A DNA stretch of 64,000 nucleotides from Actinoalloteichus hymeniacidonis (GTDB lineage: Bacteria; Actinomycetota; Actinomycetes; Mycobacteriales; Pseudonocardiaceae): assembly GCF_014203365.1 (NCBI RefSeq), contig NZ_JACHIS010000001.1, positions 930,001 to 994,000 of the forward strand, in the 5' to 3' direction. Position 1 is the first letter of the stretch. Each line of letters begins with the position of its first letter. The notes below the pieces were generated by a model. That model was not told the origin of the DNA. It did no database searches and saw nothing but the letters and a program-made list of their open reading frames with translations. Shown piece by piece: positions 38,019 through 47,551 of the stretch. The translations under genes and the position numbers were made by a program.

Positions 38019-39041
38019 GTGACTAACTCCGACGACGGATTAGGCCGAGCCGCAGGCCCATACGGCAGGCGGCAGGTCGATGATCACGATTATTTCGGGC
38101 TCGATGCAGCCGCCGCCAGGGTCGCCTCCCGGCCCGGCTACACGGGCCCGGAGCTGAACCTTGCGCCGGAACGCACCGGCAGACACGCGATGGTGGAATC
38201 GCACGACGATGTCGATCGTGTCCGCCGCCGGGAACCGGCGCCCGAACCCGAGTTCCAACGGGACGACGATCCCTATCTCGTGGATGTGGCGGACCACGAC
38301 GTCCTCTATACCCATGGCGACGACGATGACGATCGATACGCCGCCTCGACACCCGACCACGAGCCGGCGCGCACCACCGGATCGGAGCGGGCACGCAGAC
38401 CCGAGGCCTCGGTGCGGGCGGAGCGGGACGACGACGAGTACGACGAGTACGACGAGTACGAGGACTCCGACGACGCATCGGACCAGCGACGCTCCTCGTT
38501 GACCGAGCCCGAACGGCTCGACGACTGGGATCCCCGGCCGAAGCTGCCCTCCAACGGGGGCGCCGACCTAGGTCTGCTGATCTTGCGTCTGGTGCTCGCC
38601 GGTGTCTTCATCACTCATGGCCTGCAGAAGGTGGCCGGGCTCTTCGGCGGCCCGGGCATCGATGGGTTCGCCGACTATCTGACCGGTGTCGGTTTCCAAC
38701 AGGCCGAGATCCTGGCGTGGGTCACCGGCGTGACCGAGGTGGCCGGTGGCGCACTCCTCGTGCTGGGACTGGCCACGCCGCTCGCGGCTGCGGGTCTGCT
38801 CGCCGTGATGGCCAACGCCGTGTTGATCAAGTTCGCCGAGGGTTTCCTCCTCACCGCTGACGGCGGATTCGAGTACGAGGTGGTGCTGGCAGGCATGGCC
38901 GCCGCACTGCTGTTCGCCGGTCCCGGTCGCGTGGCACTGGACAACGGCCGCGGCTGGTTCCGGCATCCGCTCATCACCGGGTTCAGCTGCCTCGCCGTGG
39001 CGACCGGTGCCGGTGCCGCCGTCTACTTCCTCCTGCGCTGA
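38019..39041 (+). CDS. DoxX family membrane protein with long acidic N-terminal region
   Basis: 340 residues. The first ~185 residues are hydrophilic, acidic and low-complexity, with a DEYDEYDEYEDSDD run encoded by tandem GACGAGTAC units. The DoxX domain follows: LGLLILRLVLAGVFITHGLQKVAGLFGGPGIDGFADYLTGVGFQQAEILAWVTGVTEVAGGALLVLGLATPLAAAGLLAVMANAVLIKFAEGFLL, ending VALDNGRGWFRHP. The N-terminal region is predicted cytosolic and disordered, perhaps a docking or phosphorylation segment (inference). Start GTG 38019 from the -10 box. Ends in a 16-bp perfect hairpin at 39061. Confidence 0.82.
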   Translation: MTNSDDGLGRAAGPYGRRQVDDHDYFGLDAAAARVASRPGYTGPELNLAPERTGRHAMVESHDDVDRVRRREPAPEPEFQRDDDPYLVDVADHDVLYTHGDDDDDRYAASTPDHEPARTTGSERARRPEASVRAERDDDEYDEYDEYEDSDDASDQRRSSLTEPERLDDWDPRPKLPSNGGADLGLLILRLVLAGVFITHGLQKVAGLFGGPGIDGFADYLTGVGFQQAEILAWVTGVTEVAGGALLVLGLATPLAAAGLLAVMANAVLIKFAEGFLLTADGGFEYEVVLAGMAAALLFAGPGRVALDNGRGWFRHPLITGFSCLAVATGAGAAVYFLLR

Positions 39042-39060
39042 TCGCCTGCCTGCCGTCTCG

Positions 39061-39107
39061 TCTTCGAACCGGCGTCCGTCGGGGTATGTCCGACGCCGGT
39101 TCGAAGA
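39061..39107 (+). terminator. Terminator hairpin after DoxX genes
   Basis: Perfect 16-bp arms TCTTCGAACCGGCGTC (39061-39076) and GACGCCGGTTCGAAGA (39092-39107). The remaining gap to 39530 has no gene; TAGCGT at 39491-39496 is a -10 candidate for the first kinase. Confidence 0.8.
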
Positions 39108-39490
39108 CGGACTCGAAACACTCGGTCTCGGCGCTGTGCGTGGGTGCAGCATTGCCGCGCATCGAATGGGCATCGGCATTCGCGGGCGGCGGTCGACATT
39201 GCTTTCCGTCGCGAGGATCAACGGATTTCACCCGGGTAGTCGAGCCGGCGAATCGGGGATTCTCACGGTGGGTGTTCCTCTGATCTCGGCGGTGATCTCG
39301 AGTTCCGATCGGCCGTCGACGAATAGTCTTCTGGCTCCGCCCGACCTCCGTTGCAGGTAGTCCGGCCGCGCGGTCGAATTCCGGTCGGGAGATCGTCGGC
39401 GGCTGCGGGTTCAACCGGCCGGTGGGTCGCGACCGAACCCCGCTGCCCGTCACCGGATGCGTCGCCGATCGGGTGAGGCGATCGCTTCGG

Positions 39491-39496
39491 TAGCGT
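39491..39496 (+). promoter_or_regulatory. -10 box for kinase 1
   Basis: TAGCGT would place the transcript start near 39504, after the ATG at 39498, which therefore cannot be the start. It leaves a leader of about 27 nt carrying AGGGGAG before ATG 39531. Confidence 0.45.
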
Positions 39497-39530
39497 CATG
39501 ACGACGTCGACGGACAAGCCAGGGGAGCCC

Positions 39531-41570
39531 ATGGAGCCGTTAGAACCCGACGACCCGCAGATCATCGGTCGGTACCGACTGGTCGGGCGGCTCGGGGCCG
39601 GGGGAATGGGCCGGGTCTATCTCGCGCTCTCCTCGGACGGCAGAGTCGTCGCCATCAAATTGATTCATCAACAACATGTGGCCGAACCGATGTTCCGCAG
39701 CCGGTTCCGTCGAGAGGTCGAGGCCGCACGTCTGGTCAGTGGCGCCTACACGGCAGCGGTGATGGACGCCGACGCCGAGGCCGAACAGCCCTGGTTGGCC
39801 ACGGTGTACGTGCCGGGTCCCTCGTTGCGGGAGGTGATCCGCAGCCACGGCCCGCTGTCGGTCTCCTCGGTGCGCACCCTGGCGGCAGGCTTGGCCGCGG
39901 CCCTGCGCGAGGTACACCGAGTCGGGCTGATCCACCGGGATCTCACCCCGGCCAACGTGCTGCTCACCGACGATGGGCCTCGGGTCATCGACTTCGGGAT
40001 CACCAGGGCGGTCGATTCCGGTACCGAGCTGACCGCAACCGGCCTGATCATCGGCTCACCGGGTTTCATGTCGCCGGAACAGGTCGAGGGCAAGGATCTG
40101 ACCCCGGCCTCCGACGTCTTCTCCTTCGGCGCGGGGCTCTTCTTCGCCGCTGTGGGCAGCGGCCCCTTCGGCAAGGTCTCGTCGGCGGCGCTGCTGTACC
40201 GCGTCGTGCACACCGATCCGCTCTTCGACCAACTGCCTGCCGAGCTGCGGCCGCTCGTCGAGCCGTGCCTGTCCAGGAACCCGGCGCAGCGGCCCACCCC
40301 GGAACAGTTGTTGGACCTGCTCGGCCCGGTGCGCGGTGGGGCATCCTGGTTGCCCGGCCCAGTACGAGATCTCATCGAGAACCAGAATCACCAACTCCGG
40401 GTACTGCGGGATGGCACGGCCGCCTATGCGGACGCGGGCGACCCCGACATGACGGCCCGCGTCGGCAGGCAGATCGTGCAGAACCACGCCAGGAACGCGG
40501 CGCAGTCCTCGGTGCGGGCTGGGAACAGCGCAGGGGTTGGCGCACCGAACCCCGGGCCCGCATCGGCCGCACCGGGCACCCCGCCGGGTTCCTGGACGGG
40601 ATGGGCCCCTATGCCGCAGCAGAATCGGGCCAACCATCCGCCTACCGGTCCGTCAGCGCCATCGATGGTCATGAAGGCGCCGAGGCAGCGCCTCTCGCCG
40701 ACCTCGGCCAAGTACGCGGCGATCACCGTCTCGTTGGTCGTCGTGGTCGTGGTCATCGTGTCGATCCTCATCGCGTTGACGCGCACCTCCAACCAGGCGG
40801 CCGACCCGAATGCAGGCGGGCAGGACCCGAACCAGGCCGACTTCGACGACGGGACCACGGGGTCCGATCACGGTGAAACCGGCTACGACGATGCACCGCT
40901 GCCCTCGGAGTTCATCGGCCAGTGGACCGCGACCGTCACCCCGGTCGACGGCGAGGGCGCCCATTCCTATGCGGTGCTCGTGCTGGGCGAGGGCGAGGTG
41001 GGTGACCAGGTCGGTACCTTCCTCCGGTTCGTCTCGGGTTGCAGTGCCGCGATGGAACTGGTCTCGGTCACGGACGACACCGCCGTGTTCACCGAGGTCG
41101 ATCAGTACAGCCAGGCCGATGGCCACACCTGCTCGCAGCCCGAGAGCACGACGCTGACCCTCGACGAGGCGGGCACCCTGCACTACGAGACGAGTGACCC
41201 CGCCCGAAGCGCGACCTTCGAGCCCGGGATGGAGGAGGTCCCCGAAGGGTTGTACGGAACCTGGTCGGGCACCGTGGACGGCGTCGAGTACCCGGACTCC
41301 GCAGAGACCTCCTCGGTCGCGGCGGAGATCGAGGTGGTCGCGGGCGCCCTCGGATCGGCCGAGGTATACGTCAAACTCGGCGAGGGATGCCATCACGCCT
41401 CGACCATCGCCTTCGCGGCGCAGGGCTGGGTCGCGGCCAGACAGACCCGGGTCGCCGGCGGTGGTTGCCCCCTGGTGCCGGTCAACGAGGTCCTGCTGAT
41501 CGACGATTCCGGCCAGTTGCAGTACCGGGGAACCAATCCGAAGCTGTCCGGGACCTTCGGTCTGTCCTGA
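39531..41570 (+). CDS. Membrane Ser/Thr protein kinase (PknB-like), copy 1
   Basis: 679 residues. Kinase domain about 15-270: glycine loop GAGGMG (22-27), ATP lysine AIK (Lys43), catalytic loop HRDLTPAN (Asp137), DFG at 154-156, SPGFMSPEQ. The catalytic-loop lysine of normal Ser/Thr kinases (HRDxKxxN) is Thr139 here. A Pro/Gln/Ala-rich juxtamembrane stretch leads to one membrane helix (about 396-416). The extracellular part holds two copies of a ~105-residue module starting PSEFIGQWTATV (459) and PEGLYGTWSGTV (571). No PASTA repeats. First of three tandem paralogues. ATG 39531 with AGGGGAG; the upstream ATG 39498 is not aligned with paralogues. Confidence 0.88.
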   Translation: MEPLEPDDPQIIGRYRLVGRLGAGGMGRVYLALSSDGRVVAIKLIHQQHVAEPMFRSRFRREVEAARLVSGAYTAAVMDADAEAEQPWLATVYVPGPSLREVIRSHGPLSVSSVRTLAAGLAAALREVHRVGLIHRDLTPANVLLTDDGPRVIDFGITRAVDSGTELTATGLIIGSPGFMSPEQVEGKDLTPASDVFSFGAGLFFAAVGSGPFGKVSSAALLYRVVHTDPLFDQLPAELRPLVEPCLSRNPAQRPTPEQLLDLLGPVRGGASWLPGPVRDLIENQNHQLRVLRDGTAAYADAGDPDMTARVGRQIVQNHARNAAQSSVRAGNSAGVGAPNPGPASAAPGTPPGSWTGWAPMPQQNRANHPPTGPSAPSMVMKAPRQRLSPTSAKYAAITVSLVVVVVVIVSILIALTRTSNQAADPNAGGQDPNQADFDDGTTGSDHGETGYDDAPLPSEFIGQWTATVTPVDGEGAHSYAVLVLGEGEVGDQVGTFLRFVSGCSAAMELVSVTDDTAVFTEVDQYSQADGHTCSQPESTTLTLDEAGTLHYETSDPARSATFEPGMEEVPEGLYGTWSGTVDGVEYPDSAETSSVAAEIEVVAGALGSAEVYVKLGEGCHHASTIAFAAQGWVAARQTRVAGGGCPLVPVNEVLLIDDSGQLQYRGTNPKLSGTFGLS

Positions 41571-41845
41571 TGCGGTTGGAGGACTTATCGAATTCGACGT
41601 CGATTCGATATGGCCTTCGCTCGACGTGCAGGGCGAAGGTCACCGCCGAACCGCTGGCAAGAGTGATACCGATCGAGCGGCCTAGGATGCAAGGCAACCG
41701 AAAGGCGTGAGGCGAGGCGACTTCGTTCTGTTGCGCGGGCGTGTTATTCCGCCGGAATCGGGGGCCGGTGTGACGGTGTGTGTGGGGAGGACGAGGGGAT
41801 CGCCAGCGTCAGAGGTCGACGTCGGAGAACGACGCAGGGGAGATC

Positions 41846-43897
41846 ATGGAGCCGCTAGCGCTCGGCGATCCACAGAACATCGGTCGATACAGGCTGGTCG
41901 GGAGACTCGGAGCCGGCGGGATGGGGCGCGTCTACCTGGCGTTGTCCCCGGATGGTCGGGTCGTCGCGATCAAGGTGATCCATCAACAGCATGTGGCCGA
42001 CCCGATGTTCCGCAACCGGTTCCGGCGTGAGGTCGAGGCTGCCCGCCGGGTGAGCGGTGCCTATACCGCAGCGGTGATGGATGCCGACGCCGAGGCGGAA
42101 CTGCCTTGGCTGGCCACCGTGTATGTCCCCGGTCCTTCGCTGCGGGCGGCCGTCCGAACGCATGGGCCGCTTCCGATCCTCTCGGTGCACGCACTGGCCG
42201 TCGGGTTGGCGGCCGCGCTGCGCGAGGTGCACCGCGCCGGACTCATCCACCGGGATCTCACCCCGGCCAACGTGCTGCTGACCGACGACGGGCCTCGGGT
42301 CATCGACTTCGGGATCACCAGGGCGGTCGAGACCGGTGCGGAGCTGACCGGCACCGGTCTGCTGATCGGATCGCCGGGTTTCATGTCACCGGAACAGGTC
42401 GAGGGACGCGACTTGAGCCCCGCGTCCGACGTCTTCTCTCTCGGCGCCACGCTGTACTTCGCCGCCGTCGGGACCGGCCCGTTCGGCAAGGTGTCCTCGG
42501 CCTCGCTGCTCTACCGGGTCGTGCACACCGATCCGCTGCTCGGCGAACTGCCATCGGAGCTGTTGCCCATCATCGAGCCCTGCCTCGCGAGGAAGCCCGA
42601 AGCGCGCCCCTCGTCGGAGCAACTGCTGGACCGGCTCGGCTCGGTGCGGGGTGGACTGGCCTGGTTACCCGGAACGGTCCGCGACCTCATCGAACGGCAG
42701 AACGAGCAGCTCCGCATCCTGCGGGACGGGGCAGAACCCGTCGATGACGACGATGCCGATGTCACGGCCCGAGTCGACCGACCGAGTAGGCATGCGCCGG
42801 TCACCCGGCCTCAGACGCAGCCGGCCCATCCCGGCCAGTCGCACCCGAATCCGCCCCGCTGGGTACCCGGTCCGGGACACCCGGCGGATCCGGGCGGCAG
42901 CGCAGCTGGAGCGAGGTCGGGCAGTATGCCGGAGCGATCCGGGGCGGGTACCCAGCTGTCGCCGCTCTTCGGCCCGCCTGGAGCGGACCGGGCTCGGAAC
43001 TCGAATACCGTAGCGAGATACGTCGCCATCGCCCTCTCGCTGATCACCGTGGTGACCGTCGCCGTGGTGAGTCTCATCGCTGCCACGAATCGTGGGCGAC
43101 AGGATGCGGGTGGCTCGCCTGGTGATTCGAGTGCGGAAGGTTCCGAGCAGACAGCGGACCCGCCCGAGGATCAGCCGATGCCGACGGACGCATCGGCAGG
43201 CGAACAACTGCCGGATACCTTCCACGGAGAATGGACCGGCTGGGTGATGCCCATCGACGAGGACCCCGACGACTACTTTCACGCGGTGCTCGACCTAGGC
43301 GAGAGTGCGTTCGGCGACGCGGCAGGCTCCGTACTGGACTTCATGGCCGACTGCACGACCGACCTCGAGTTGACCGGTCTGACGGAAGACACGGCGACGT
43401 TCTCGACCGTCGAACCGGAGAACCAGGACGAGGTCTGCCCTCGTCAACCCGAGACGACGACGTTGACGCTCGACGACGACGTGATCTATTACCAGACCAC
43501 CGAGCCTGCCTCCACCTCGATCCTCACCCGGCCACTCGCCGAGATCCCCGAAGAGCTGCGCGGCGTCTGGGTCGGCACCGTCGAGGGGGCACGATATGGG
43601 GATTCCGAGGCCACGACGGAGGTCGACACGGTGGTGGAGATCACCGGTGGGGCGGTCGACGAGGCGGAGCTGCGTGTCCACTTCGACGGAGACTGCCACC
43701 ATGTCTCGGAGATCGTCTTCGCGGACCCGAACTGGATCGTCGCCCGACACGAGGGCGCCCAGCCGCAGGGATGTCCGAGCGTGCCCGCCCGCGAGAACAT
43801 GCACCTACTCGATCCGGATGGCGCTGGCTATAACGGCACCGCTCCCACGATGGAAGGCCAATTGGACAACAGTGCCGATGGCGACCTCGGAGGTTGA
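41846..43897 (+). CDS. Membrane Ser/Thr protein kinase (PknB-like), copy 2
   Basis: 683 residues, same plan as copy 1: GAGGMG, Lys43, HRDLTPAN (Asp137), DFG154, SPGFMSPEQ. A Pro/His-rich linker, one membrane helix (YVAIALSLITVVTVAVVSLIAA) and two extracellular modules beginning PDTFHGEWTGWV and PEELRGVWVGTV follow. Each module has a conserved Cys pattern (...DC...TF...VCP...; ...GDCHH...GCP...). The catalytic-loop Lys is again Thr. ATG 41846 has AGGGGAG upstream and the same MEP start as copy 1. TAGGAT at 41683-41688 could be its -10 box. Confidence 0.88.
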   Translation: MEPLALGDPQNIGRYRLVGRLGAGGMGRVYLALSPDGRVVAIKVIHQQHVADPMFRNRFRREVEAARRVSGAYTAAVMDADAEAELPWLATVYVPGPSLRAAVRTHGPLPILSVHALAVGLAAALREVHRAGLIHRDLTPANVLLTDDGPRVIDFGITRAVETGAELTGTGLLIGSPGFMSPEQVEGRDLSPASDVFSLGATLYFAAVGTGPFGKVSSASLLYRVVHTDPLLGELPSELLPIIEPCLARKPEARPSSEQLLDRLGSVRGGLAWLPGTVRDLIERQNEQLRILRDGAEPVDDDDADVTARVDRPSRHAPVTRPQTQPAHPGQSHPNPPRWVPGPGHPADPGGSAAGARSGSMPERSGAGTQLSPLFGPPGADRARNSNTVARYVAIALSLITVVTVAVVSLIAATNRGRQDAGGSPGDSSAEGSEQTADPPEDQPMPTDASAGEQLPDTFHGEWTGWVMPIDEDPDDYFHAVLDLGESAFGDAAGSVLDFMADCTTDLELTGLTEDTATFSTVEPENQDEVCPRQPETTTLTLDDDVIYYQTTEPASTSILTRPLAEIPEELRGVWVGTVEGARYGDSEATTEVDTVVEITGGAVDEAELRVHFDGDCHHVSEIVFADPNWIVARHEGAQPQGCPSVPARENMHLLDPDGAGYNGTAPTMEGQLDNSADGDLGG

Positions 43898-43933
43898 GAT
43901 CCGATCTCGATTCGGCCTCGCCTGGGTCGTAAC

Positions 43934-43953
43934 GTGCCGATCGAGATCGGCAC
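43934..43953 (+). terminator. Hairpin after kinase 2
   Basis: GTGCCGATC (43934-43942) and GATCGGCAC (43945-43953) form a perfect 9-bp stem. The remaining gap to 44202 holds no gene. Confidence 0.5.
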
Positions 43954-44202
43954 ATCGGCGGTCTTGGCGAGGGTGACGCCATCGAGAAGGCATGATCGGA
44001 GTCTGATGGGGTGACCACGGACGCAACGCCCCTCTCGGACCTCGTATTCGGGAACGATTAACGGAATCCGGGCGTCAGAGGGGATGCTCGTCGGCGTCGG
44101 GGGACAGCTGGACGAAACGGCCGGTCGCCAACGCTCGTTGGCCCTGCGTGGCGATCGGGCTGCGGCCGTGGCGAGATGAGCAGGGACGAGGGTTGGAGAG
44201 AC

Positions 44203-46332
44203 ATGGAGTCCTTGGCAGCCGACGATCCGAGGACGATCGAGCGATATCGGCTGTTCGGCAGGCTGGGCGCAGGCGGGATGGGGCGGGTCTTCCTGGCGTT
44301 ATCCTCGGACGGCCGCACGGTCGCGCTCAAGTTGATCCACCAACAGCTCACCACCGACCCGCTCTTCCGCAGCCGCTTCCGACAGGAGGTGGAGGCCGCC
44401 CGACTGGTGAGTGGCGCATACACCGCACCGGTGATGGACGCCGACGCCGAGGCGACGGTCCCCTGGCTGGCCACCGTCTACGTGCCGGGTCCCTCGCTGC
44501 GCCATGCCGTCGCCGAGGACGGCCCGCTTCCGGTGTCCACCGTGCGCACCCTGGCGGCCGGATTGGCGGCCGCGCTACGTGAAGTGCACCGGGTCAACCT
44601 GATCCACCGGGACCTCACCCCGGCCAACGTGCTGCTCACCGAGGACGGGCCGCGCGTCATCGACTTCGGGATCACCCGCGCCGCCGACTCGACCGGCGGC
44701 CTGACCGCCACCGGAATGTTGGTCGGTTCGCCCGGATTCCTGTCCCCGGAGCAGGTCGAGGGCCACGAACTCACGCCTGCTTCGGACGTCTTCGCGCTGG
44801 GCGCCACCCTCTGCTTCGCGGCCTCGGGGACCGGCCCGTTCGGCACCGCGTCCTCCGCCGCGTTGCTCTACCGCGTGGTGCATTCCGAGCCGGAGTTGGA
44901 CACACTGGAACCCGAGGTACGGGCGATCGTCGAACCCTGCCTGGCCAAGGACCCGACCGAACGGCCCAGCCCGGACGACCTGCTGCGACAGATCGGGGCC
45001 GTCGATACCGGGGACACCTGGTTACCGCAGTCCATCGTCGAGCTGATCGACAGCCAACGCGATCAGGTGCGCACGCTGCGGGCGGGCGCCGAACTCATCG
45101 CAGGCACTCCGGGCCAAGGCAGTGCGGCGCCCACTCCCGGCGACGCCGATGCCACCGACGCGGTGCCGGAGTCGGTACAGCCCGAGGTCGACGAGATGGA
45201 CGCCCCGACGACGCGATCGAGGCCGTCCGGGGGAGCGAAGCCGTTCTCCCACACCCTGGTGTCGAGCTTGGAACCATCGGTGTCGCGTTCCATCGCCGAA
45301 CATCCCGTTCGTGCGGGCAACGGTGGGCAGCCCCCAGCGCACACCAGGTTGCAGCCCCATCCGGCGGATGCCAATTCGCAATCCGGGTATCACCAGGTAC
45401 CCCAGCCAACCCACGCCACCAACACTGCGGCGGCCGGGCCCGCCACCGCAACGCAGGCCACACCGCCCCCGCCGCGATCTCGCCGAGGGCGGGTGGCGGC
45501 ACTGGGAATCACGGTGGTCGTGGTGATCGCCATCGTTGTGTTGGCGTTCAACCTGATTCCGCGTGGGGGCCTACCGGTGTCGGGTACCGGCTCTCCGGAG
45601 ACCGGAGCTGACGACGTACGGAACGATCCACCGCCGGTGGGCGAGGTCGCCGGTGCCTTCGTCGATGAATGGGCGGGGCTCATCGAGTCGCCCGAGGACG
45701 AGTCGGAGACGGTCTACGTCAACATCCGGATCACCGGCGGCAACCTCGGGGCGAGCGTGGGCACGGTGACCGGCACGGTGACCGGCTGTTCGGCCGCGCT
45801 GATCTTGGACGATGCCAGCGATACCCGACTGCAGTTCCACGAGCGCGATCTCGAGACGGGGAATGAGGACGCGGACTGCCCGGACGAGTCCGAGAACGCG
45901 ACGCTGGACCTGCTGGGCGACGGGACGCTGCGCTACACCAGCGATGACCCGGAGCGGTCCGGCACCTTCTCGGAAGCACTGGCCGAGTTGCCTGCCGAGC
46001 TCGAAGGCGAATGGAGCGGGTCGGTACTGCCCGCAGGCGAGGACGAGGACGAGGACGCCGAACCCGTGGAGGTCGAACTCGCCCTCGACGGCGGCGCGAC
46101 GGGCGAGGAGATCGGCGTCTTCACCCGTCCGCTCGGCGGTTGTTCTGCGGTGCTGACGCTTCGGTCTGCTACCCCCGGCGAAGCCAACATCGTGGAGACG
46201 GACCAGGGCATCGTCAACGAGGGCTACGAATGCGTCGAGCCCGCGAGCACCGTGCTCCGGCTGACCGAGGACGGCGGACTGCACTACCGCAGCTACGAGC
46301 CCAGCCGGGAGGGCGTGCTGGAACTCGACTGA
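44203..46332 (+). CDS. Membrane Ser/Thr protein kinase (PknB-like), copy 3
   Basis: 709 residues, the most diverged copy: RYRLFGRLGAGGMGRVFLAL, ALK (Lys43), HRDLTPAN (Asp137), DFG154, SPGFLSPEQ. The juxtamembrane linker is longer (about 160 residues, Pro/Gln/His-rich), then a helix (ALGITVVVVIAIVVLAFNLI) and two extracellular modules (AGAFVDEWAGLI... and PAELEGEWSGSV...) with Cys in similar places. ATG 44203 has GGAG 4-7 nt upstream and aligns with the other copies; ATG 44176 is an alternative. It is convergent with the DUF397 gene, with only 7 bp between the stops. Confidence 0.86.
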   Translation: MESLAADDPRTIERYRLFGRLGAGGMGRVFLALSSDGRTVALKLIHQQLTTDPLFRSRFRQEVEAARLVSGAYTAPVMDADAEATVPWLATVYVPGPSLRHAVAEDGPLPVSTVRTLAAGLAAALREVHRVNLIHRDLTPANVLLTEDGPRVIDFGITRAADSTGGLTATGMLVGSPGFLSPEQVEGHELTPASDVFALGATLCFAASGTGPFGTASSAALLYRVVHSEPELDTLEPEVRAIVEPCLAKDPTERPSPDDLLRQIGAVDTGDTWLPQSIVELIDSQRDQVRTLRAGAELIAGTPGQGSAAPTPGDADATDAVPESVQPEVDEMDAPTTRSRPSGGAKPFSHTLVSSLEPSVSRSIAEHPVRAGNGGQPPAHTRLQPHPADANSQSGYHQVPQPTHATNTAAAGPATATQATPPPPRSRRGRVAALGITVVVVIAIVVLAFNLIPRGGLPVSGTGSPETGADDVRNDPPPVGEVAGAFVDEWAGLIESPEDESETVYVNIRITGGNLGASVGTVTGTVTGCSAALILDDASDTRLQFHERDLETGNEDADCPDESENATLDLLGDGTLRYTSDDPERSGTFSEALAELPAELEGEWSGSVLPAGEDEDEDAEPVEVELALDGGATGEEIGVFTRPLGGCSAVLTLRSATPGEANIVETDQGIVNEGYECVEPASTVLRLTEDGGLHYRSYEPSREGVLELD

Positions 46333-46339
46333 ACTCGGC

Positions 46340-46540
46340 TCAGCGGTTCTTCACTGCGGAGAGGAAGGCGGTGAAGGCGGTGGTGGGGAACCGCAGGTGG
46401 GCTCCGTGGGGGTTCTTGGAGTCGCGGACGGCGATGGTCTCGCGGCTTAAGCGCAGCTCGACGCAGTGGCCGTTGTTAGTACTGCGGGTGGATTTGACCC
46501 ACTGCGTGTCGGGGTGGTTGTTGGAGGAGGGGCTTCTCAC
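46340..46540 (-). CDS. DUF397 domain protein
   Basis: 66 residues. DUF397 hallmark: TQWVKSTRSTNNGHCVELRL..TIAVRDSKNPHGAHLRFPTTAFTAFLSAVK. DUF397 genes usually follow XRE/DUF5753 regulators; the pair resembles Streptomyces regulators such as WhiJ and its partner, and the DUF397 protein is thought to modulate the regulator (established for a few cases). The GTG at 46540 overlaps the TGA of the upstream XRE gene (GTGA). Function here is inferred from that pairing. Confidence 0.85.
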   Translation of the reverse strand: MRSPSSNNHPDTQWVKSTRSTNNGHCVELRLSRETIAVRDSKNPHGAHLRFPTTAFTAFLSAVKNR

Positions 46541-47400
46541 GACAACTCCTTGGCAGTGTCCCGAATCAGGCGAAGCGACTCCTCGCGATCGAGCGCGCGT
46601 TCCTCTGCCTGGTGATAGGCCAGAGTGTACTCCCGGACGGTCATCGTGTGATCGATCAGCGAGGTAGAGGTGATCGTTTCCTGCCAGGCCAGCGTCGGTA
46701 GTCGAGGGCTGGTGAAGCCGACGAGATGGAAGCTGGAGCCATCGAGCGCGTCGAAACCTCCGGCGCTGAAGGGGATCACTCGCACGGTCAGGTTCTCCGG
46801 TTGCTCCGCCACGAGCCTGGCCAGGTGTTCGAGCTGTCCGCGAAGTACCGCGACCCCGCCTACGCATTGGCGTAGGGTCGCCTCGCTGATCACTGCGGTC
46901 AAATGCAGCGGATCGTCCTCGACGAGTCGTCGCTGCCGGGTCTTGCGTGCCGTGACGCGAAGCTCCTCCTCGGACAGCCGTAGGTTCGGCGCCGCTCCTC
47001 GAATGACGGCACGTATGTAGTCCTCGGTCTGCACCAACCCGGGAATCAGCCCGCCGCTGTAAGTACGCACGCTCTCGGCGCCGTATTCATAACCGAAGAA
47101 CCGCAGTAGCTCGTTGCTGAAGATGCCGGTGTACCGATTCCACCAGCCGCGTTGCGCGCCGTGGTCGTGCAGATTCCACAGTTCGGCGGACTCGTCGGAA
47201 TCGAATTCGTAAGACTTGATCAGCCGAGTCAGCTTGTCCTTGGTGGCGCGGGTGCGACCGCGTTCGATCTCGGAGACATGGGCTTGAGTGCACCGGGCCA
47301 GCCTGCCCGCCTCGGTGGCGGTAAGCCCGAGAAGATAGCGCCGTTCCCGGAGCCGAAGGCCGAGTTCCCAGATCGCGATGGTCGGTGACTGCGGTGCCAT
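46537..47400 (-). CDS. XRE family regulator with DUF5753 domain
   Basis: 287 residues. N-terminal HTH_31: IAIWELGLRLRERRYLLGLTATEAGRLARCTQAHVSEIERGRTRATKDKLTRLIKSYEF. C-terminal DUF5753: YEYGAESVRTYSGGLIPGLVQTEDYIRAVIRG, AVISEATLRQCVGGVAVLRGQLEHLARLVAEQPENLTVRVIPFSAGG, SSFHLVGF and TREYTLAYHQAEERALDREESLRLI-type ending. Typical actinobacterial developmental regulator. ATG 47400 chosen as the domain start. Coupled to the DUF397 gene downstream and divergent from the 88-aa protein at 47552. The 151-bp gap is AT-rich (ACTTATATAAATACGAGT region) and is the likely operator. Confidence 0.88.
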   Translation of the reverse strand: MAPQSPTIAIWELGLRLRERRYLLGLTATEAGRLARCTQAHVSEIERGRTRATKDKLTRLIKSYEFDSDESAELWNLHDHGAQRGWWNRYTGIFSNELLRFFGYEYGAESVRTYSGGLIPGLVQTEDYIRAVIRGAAPNLRLSEEELRVTARKTRQRRLVEDDPLHLTAVISEATLRQCVGGVAVLRGQLEHLARLVAEQPENLTVRVIPFSAGGFDALDGSSFHLVGFTSPRLPTLAWQETITSTSLIDHTMTVREYTLAYHQAEERALDREESLRLIRDTAKELS

Positions 47401-47551
47401 TCGAGTGCTCCAGCGCGGTGTCGACAGTGGTACCAGGAAGCGAACCACTCCGACGCGAACTAGATCAATTACACGTTTGAGTGACCAAATACTTATATAA
47501 ATACGAGTACTGTGAGCCACATCGCAAACCAAACCGAGAGGAGGGTGTTCG

